Positions 21,819 to 23,558 of a DNA stretch of 23,558 nt are shown piece after piece (within the stretch, counting starts at the first letter, position 1; the number at the start of each line of letters is the position of its first letter). The notes under the pieces are model-generated. The model made no database searches and was not told the origin of the DNA. It saw only the letters and a list, made by a program, of their open reading frames with translations. Source of the stretch: an uncultured Bacilli bacterium. GTDB taxonomy: Bacteria; Bacillota_I; Bacilli_A; RF39; UBA660. A program made the translations under genes and the position numbers. The stretch spans positions 1 to 23,558 of the forward strand of contig CAPZYV010000003.1 in assembly GCA_948750805.1 (NCBI GenBank), read 5' to 3'.

Positions 21819-22258
21819 TAGTTATTCTCCTCATACCTTTTTATTTGTTCAATTCTTTTTAATCTTCTATCAATTGTTGAATTAGGAGTCATAATAAACT
21901 TATCAACTATTTTACAAACTAAAGAAAAATCTGGTGTAACTTCACTACCTAAAGCCAGTACATTAGCTAAATCATGGTCTCTACCAAAAAAAGCATCTTC
22001 TTCTGTTGCAGCTCTAACACATCTAATACCTTTAACTTTATTAGCTGCTATACAAACTCCTTGTCCTGAGCCACAAATAACAATACCCATCGAGTCATTA
22101 TTATCTCGCACCGCTTCTCCCACTTTAAAAGCTACATCTGTATAATCATTAACTACATCTTTAAATATATCAATAACTTCATAATTATTATTTAAATATT
22201 CCACAATCTTATTTTTTAAATCTAATCCACGATAATCCGCTCCAATATATATCTTCAT
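21818..22258 (-). CDS. rpiB: Ribose-5-phosphate isomerase B (RpiB/LacAB family)
   Basis: RpiB interconverts ribose 5-phosphate and ribulose 5-phosphate in the pentose phosphate pathway. The 146 residues match the family. Motifs are GADYRGLDLK at the N-terminus, ICGSGQGVCIAANKVKGIRC with the catalytic Cys62, and GRDHDLANVLALG with the conserved His. Deviations are Tyr9 where most RpiB proteins have His (GSDHAG), and GSGQG where GTGIG is usual. A sugar-phosphate isomerase with shifted specificity (LacAB- or allose-type) is therefore possible. GGAGG precedes the ATG. It is first in the rpiB-DUF1146-HIT unit; rpiB also lies near prfA-prmC in Bacillus. Confidence 0.93.
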   Translation of the reverse strand: MKIYIGADYRGLDLKNKIVEYLNNNYEVIDIFKDVVNDYTDVAFKVGEAVRDNNDSMGIVICGSGQGVCIAANKVKGIRCVRAATEEDAFFGRDHDLANVLALGSEVTPDFSLVCKIVDKFIMTPNSTIDRRLKRIEQIKRYEENN

Positions 22259-22278
22259 AATTAAAATCCTCCACTATT

Positions 22279-22307
22279 ATTTTAGCAAAATTTTTTAAAA
22301 CACTAAA
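22279..22307 (-). promoter_or_regulatory. Predicted rpiB operon promoter
   Basis: On the minus strand TTTAGT (22302-22307), 17 nt, TAAAAT (22279-22284), with TGC directly before the -10 (extended -10). Confidence 0.55.
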
Positions 22308-22333
22308 CAAAAAATATTTAATTATACTATAAC

Positions 22334-22362
22334 TTTACTATTAATATCATACATGTTATAAT
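22334..22362 (+). promoter_or_regulatory. Predicted promoter of the 282-residue gene
   Basis: TTTACT (22334-22339), 17 nt, TATAAT (22357-22362), with TGT before the -10. It is divergent from rpiB. Confidence 0.65.
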
Positions 22363-22390
22363 AACTAACAAATCAAAGGAGACATATACT

Positions 22391-23239
22391 ATGAACGAAA
22401 TACATTTAAGATTATTAGAACAAATGCAACTAACCGAAGAAAATTTAAAACAAAATGGTAGATACGCTACTGAATCTTTAGAAGTTAATCCAAAAGCTTT
22501 TCGAAATCTTACGATAGATAAATTAATAGAAAAACAGAATTCCATCCAAACCCATCAAAGAGAAAAGCTATTTGACTATACGTTTTTGGTAAACTTTTCT
22601 ATATGTAGTAAGCATCCCGAACTTATACATTTTAAATATGATGGAACAATCATTTGGGAAAAAACAACTAATAATAAAGGCTATAAAATTGTTCATAATA
22701 TAGAAGATGGCAATACCACTATAAATATAGAAGAAAATGAAAAAAGTATTCAAATTAGTGTTATTGATAATTTAATTGAATTTACCCGAAAAAACAAAAG
22801 AAGAAAACAGAGACTTTCTTATTTTAATTGGATTTCTCAAAATGATATTGAAAATGAAAATAGTTGGTTTATTACCAGTGCCGTTATTAAACTTAATCCT
22901 GATAAAACAGTCCAAAAGTCTCATATAATAATTAGTGGAAAAAATTATGGTTTATTTCACATTGATTTTAAAGATGGTATTTATTCAGTATATCACAGTA
23001 GTAAAAAAGGAAATATTACAAGGTTAGGCGATTTTATAATAGGAAATAATCCTATAACTATAAATGAATATATTGAAGCTCTTAAAGCATTACTAAATAA
23101 TTTAAATATTAGCTTAGATAGTCAAGATATAAATAGCATTAAAGATATTGTCGGTTGTATTCCTGTCCCTGCTCTTGAAGAAGCACTACGAACTATTACT
23201 AATACTCCATCTAAAAGTAGAACTAGAAAAAGAAATTAA
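22391..23239 (+). CDS. Hypothetical protein of 282 residues
   Basis: I do not recognise this protein. It has no signal peptide or membrane helix. Residues 1-60 are helical and charged. About 65-220 looks beta-rich, with many short strands (for example LIHFKYDGTIIWEK, GLFHIDFKDGIYSVYH). About 223-265 is helical, and the C-terminus is basic and probably disordered (TPSKSRTRKRN). The basic tail may bind nucleic acid or ribosomes, but that is speculation. AAAGGAG lies 10 nt before the ATG. It is monocistronic: it has its own promoter and a very strong terminator before tatD. Confidence 0.85.
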   Translation: MNEIHLRLLEQMQLTEENLKQNGRYATESLEVNPKAFRNLTIDKLIEKQNSIQTHQREKLFDYTFLVNFSICSKHPELIHFKYDGTIIWEKTTNNKGYKIVHNIEDGNTTINIEENEKSIQISVIDNLIEFTRKNKRRKQRLSYFNWISQNDIENENSWFITSAVIKLNPDKTVQKSHIIISGKNYGLFHIDFKDGIYSVYHSSKKGNITRLGDFIIGNNPITINEYIEALKALLNNLNISLDSQDINSIKDIVGCIPVPALEEALRTITNTPSKSRTRKRN

Positions 23240-23243
23240 ATTT

Positions 23244-23273
23244 ATCATTTAAGTTGAACTTAAATGATTTTTT
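23244..23273 (+). terminator. Strong Rho-independent terminator
   Basis: ATCATTTAAGT-TGA-ACTTAAATGAT is an 11-bp perfect stem with a 3-nt loop followed by T6. Confidence 0.9.
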
Positions 23274-23299
23274 CTTTATAATAATTAATGGTGATAAAA

Positions 23300-23558
23300 A
23301 TGTTTACTGATACACACTGTCATATATTTAAAGAATATTATGAAGAAATTGATGAAGTTTTAAATAAAGCAGATAATATGTATATCTCTCGAGTTATCAA
23401 CAATGGCTGTGACCATAAAAGCAATCAAGAAGTATTAAACTTAATTGAAAAATATCCTAATATGTATGGTGCTTTAGGCATCCATCCTGAAGTAGTAGAA
23501 ACTTATCAAGAAAGTGAAATTAAATTTATTGAAGACAATTTAAGTAATAAAAAAATAG
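23300..23558 (+). CDS. tatD: TatD-family metal-dependent hydrolase, N-terminal part (cut by window end)
   Basis: TatD proteins are TIM-barrel metal-dependent nucleases (3'-5' exonuclease activity on DNA and RNA). Only 86 codons are inside the window and the frame is open at the edge. The metal-binding HxH appears as DTHCH (residues 4-8), and YGALGIHPEVV (about 56-66) is the next family signature. Sequence ends just before the expected AIGEIGLD metal motif. The ATG at 23300 gives the usual TatD opening and has GGTGA 5 nt upstream; an in-frame ATG at 23288 lacks one. Which TatD/YcfH paralogue it is cannot be decided. Confidence 0.9.
   Translation, partial: MFTDTHCHIFKEYYEEIDEVLNKADNMYISRVINNGCDHKSNQEVLNLIEKYPNMYGALGIHPEVVETYQESEIKFIEDNLSNKKI

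Noticed and set aside
1..23558. CRISPR arrays, tRNA or rRNA genes, IS elements, attachment sites
   Set aside because: No regularly spaced repeats, cloverleaf sequence, transposase or terminal inverted repeats with target duplications were seen.

Overview
This window looks like a chromosomal segment from an uncultured, strongly AT-rich, low-GC Gram-positive bacterium of the Bacillota (Bacilli or Erysipelotrichia-like). The evidence is a Spo0A/SpoIID/SpoIIQ-like/SpoIIID sporulation set, an RNA polymerase delta subunit, DUF1934 and DUF1146 proteins, long-form HPF next to SecA, and a class A penicillin-binding protein. The standard genetic code is used: TGA is a stop in tpiA. No tRNA, rRNA, IS element, prophage or CRISPR array is visible. 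Species-level placement is not possible from the sequence alone.

Layout. (1) 1-3544, minus strand: csp - hpf - secA, each with its own promoter or terminator. (2) 3545-6720: a compact agr-type quorum-sensing locus in an unusual convergent layout. agrB and a 36-codon agrD are on the plus strand; an agrA-like LytTR regulator and an agrC-like kinase are on the minus strand. The two halves share one bidirectional terminator. (3) 6708-9271, minus strand: spoIID - spoIIQ-like - spoIIID, in the order known from Bacillus, followed by an unknown gene where Bacillus has mbl. (4) 9283-13842, plus strand: pgk - tpiA - spo0A - gpmI, so the sporulation master regulator sits inside a glycolytic gene block. 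(5) 13843-14173: a gene-free but structured interval with overlapping hairpins, an orphan minus-strand terminator and a Spo0A-box element. (6) 14174-16129, minus strand: class A PBP. (7) 16196-20752, plus strand: DUF1934 - argS, then rpoE (delta), then prfA - prmC. (8) 20751-22307, minus strand: an orphan 79-residue gene and the unit rpiB - DUF1146 - HIT. (9) 22334-23558, plus strand: a 282-residue protein of unknown function and the start of a TatD-family nuclease cut by the window edge.

How the genes may work together. The most interesting part is regulatory. The predicted autoinducer precursor keeps the AgrD processing signature but has no cysteine at the ring position, so a serine or threonine lactone is predicted. 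The agr locus abuts the sporulation cluster. A 19-bp element containing a perfect Spo0A box occurs upstream of csp/agrB and again, with one mismatch, near the PBP gene, and tandem Spo0A boxes precede spo0A itself. Together these suggest, without proving, a link between peptide quorum sensing, Spo0A and sporulation.

Several starts were chosen over longer in-frame versions because a ribosome binding site or promoter decides them: agrA-like GTG at 6634, spoIID ATG at 9223, tpiA TTG at 10527, spo0A ATG at 11480, PBP TTG at 16129.
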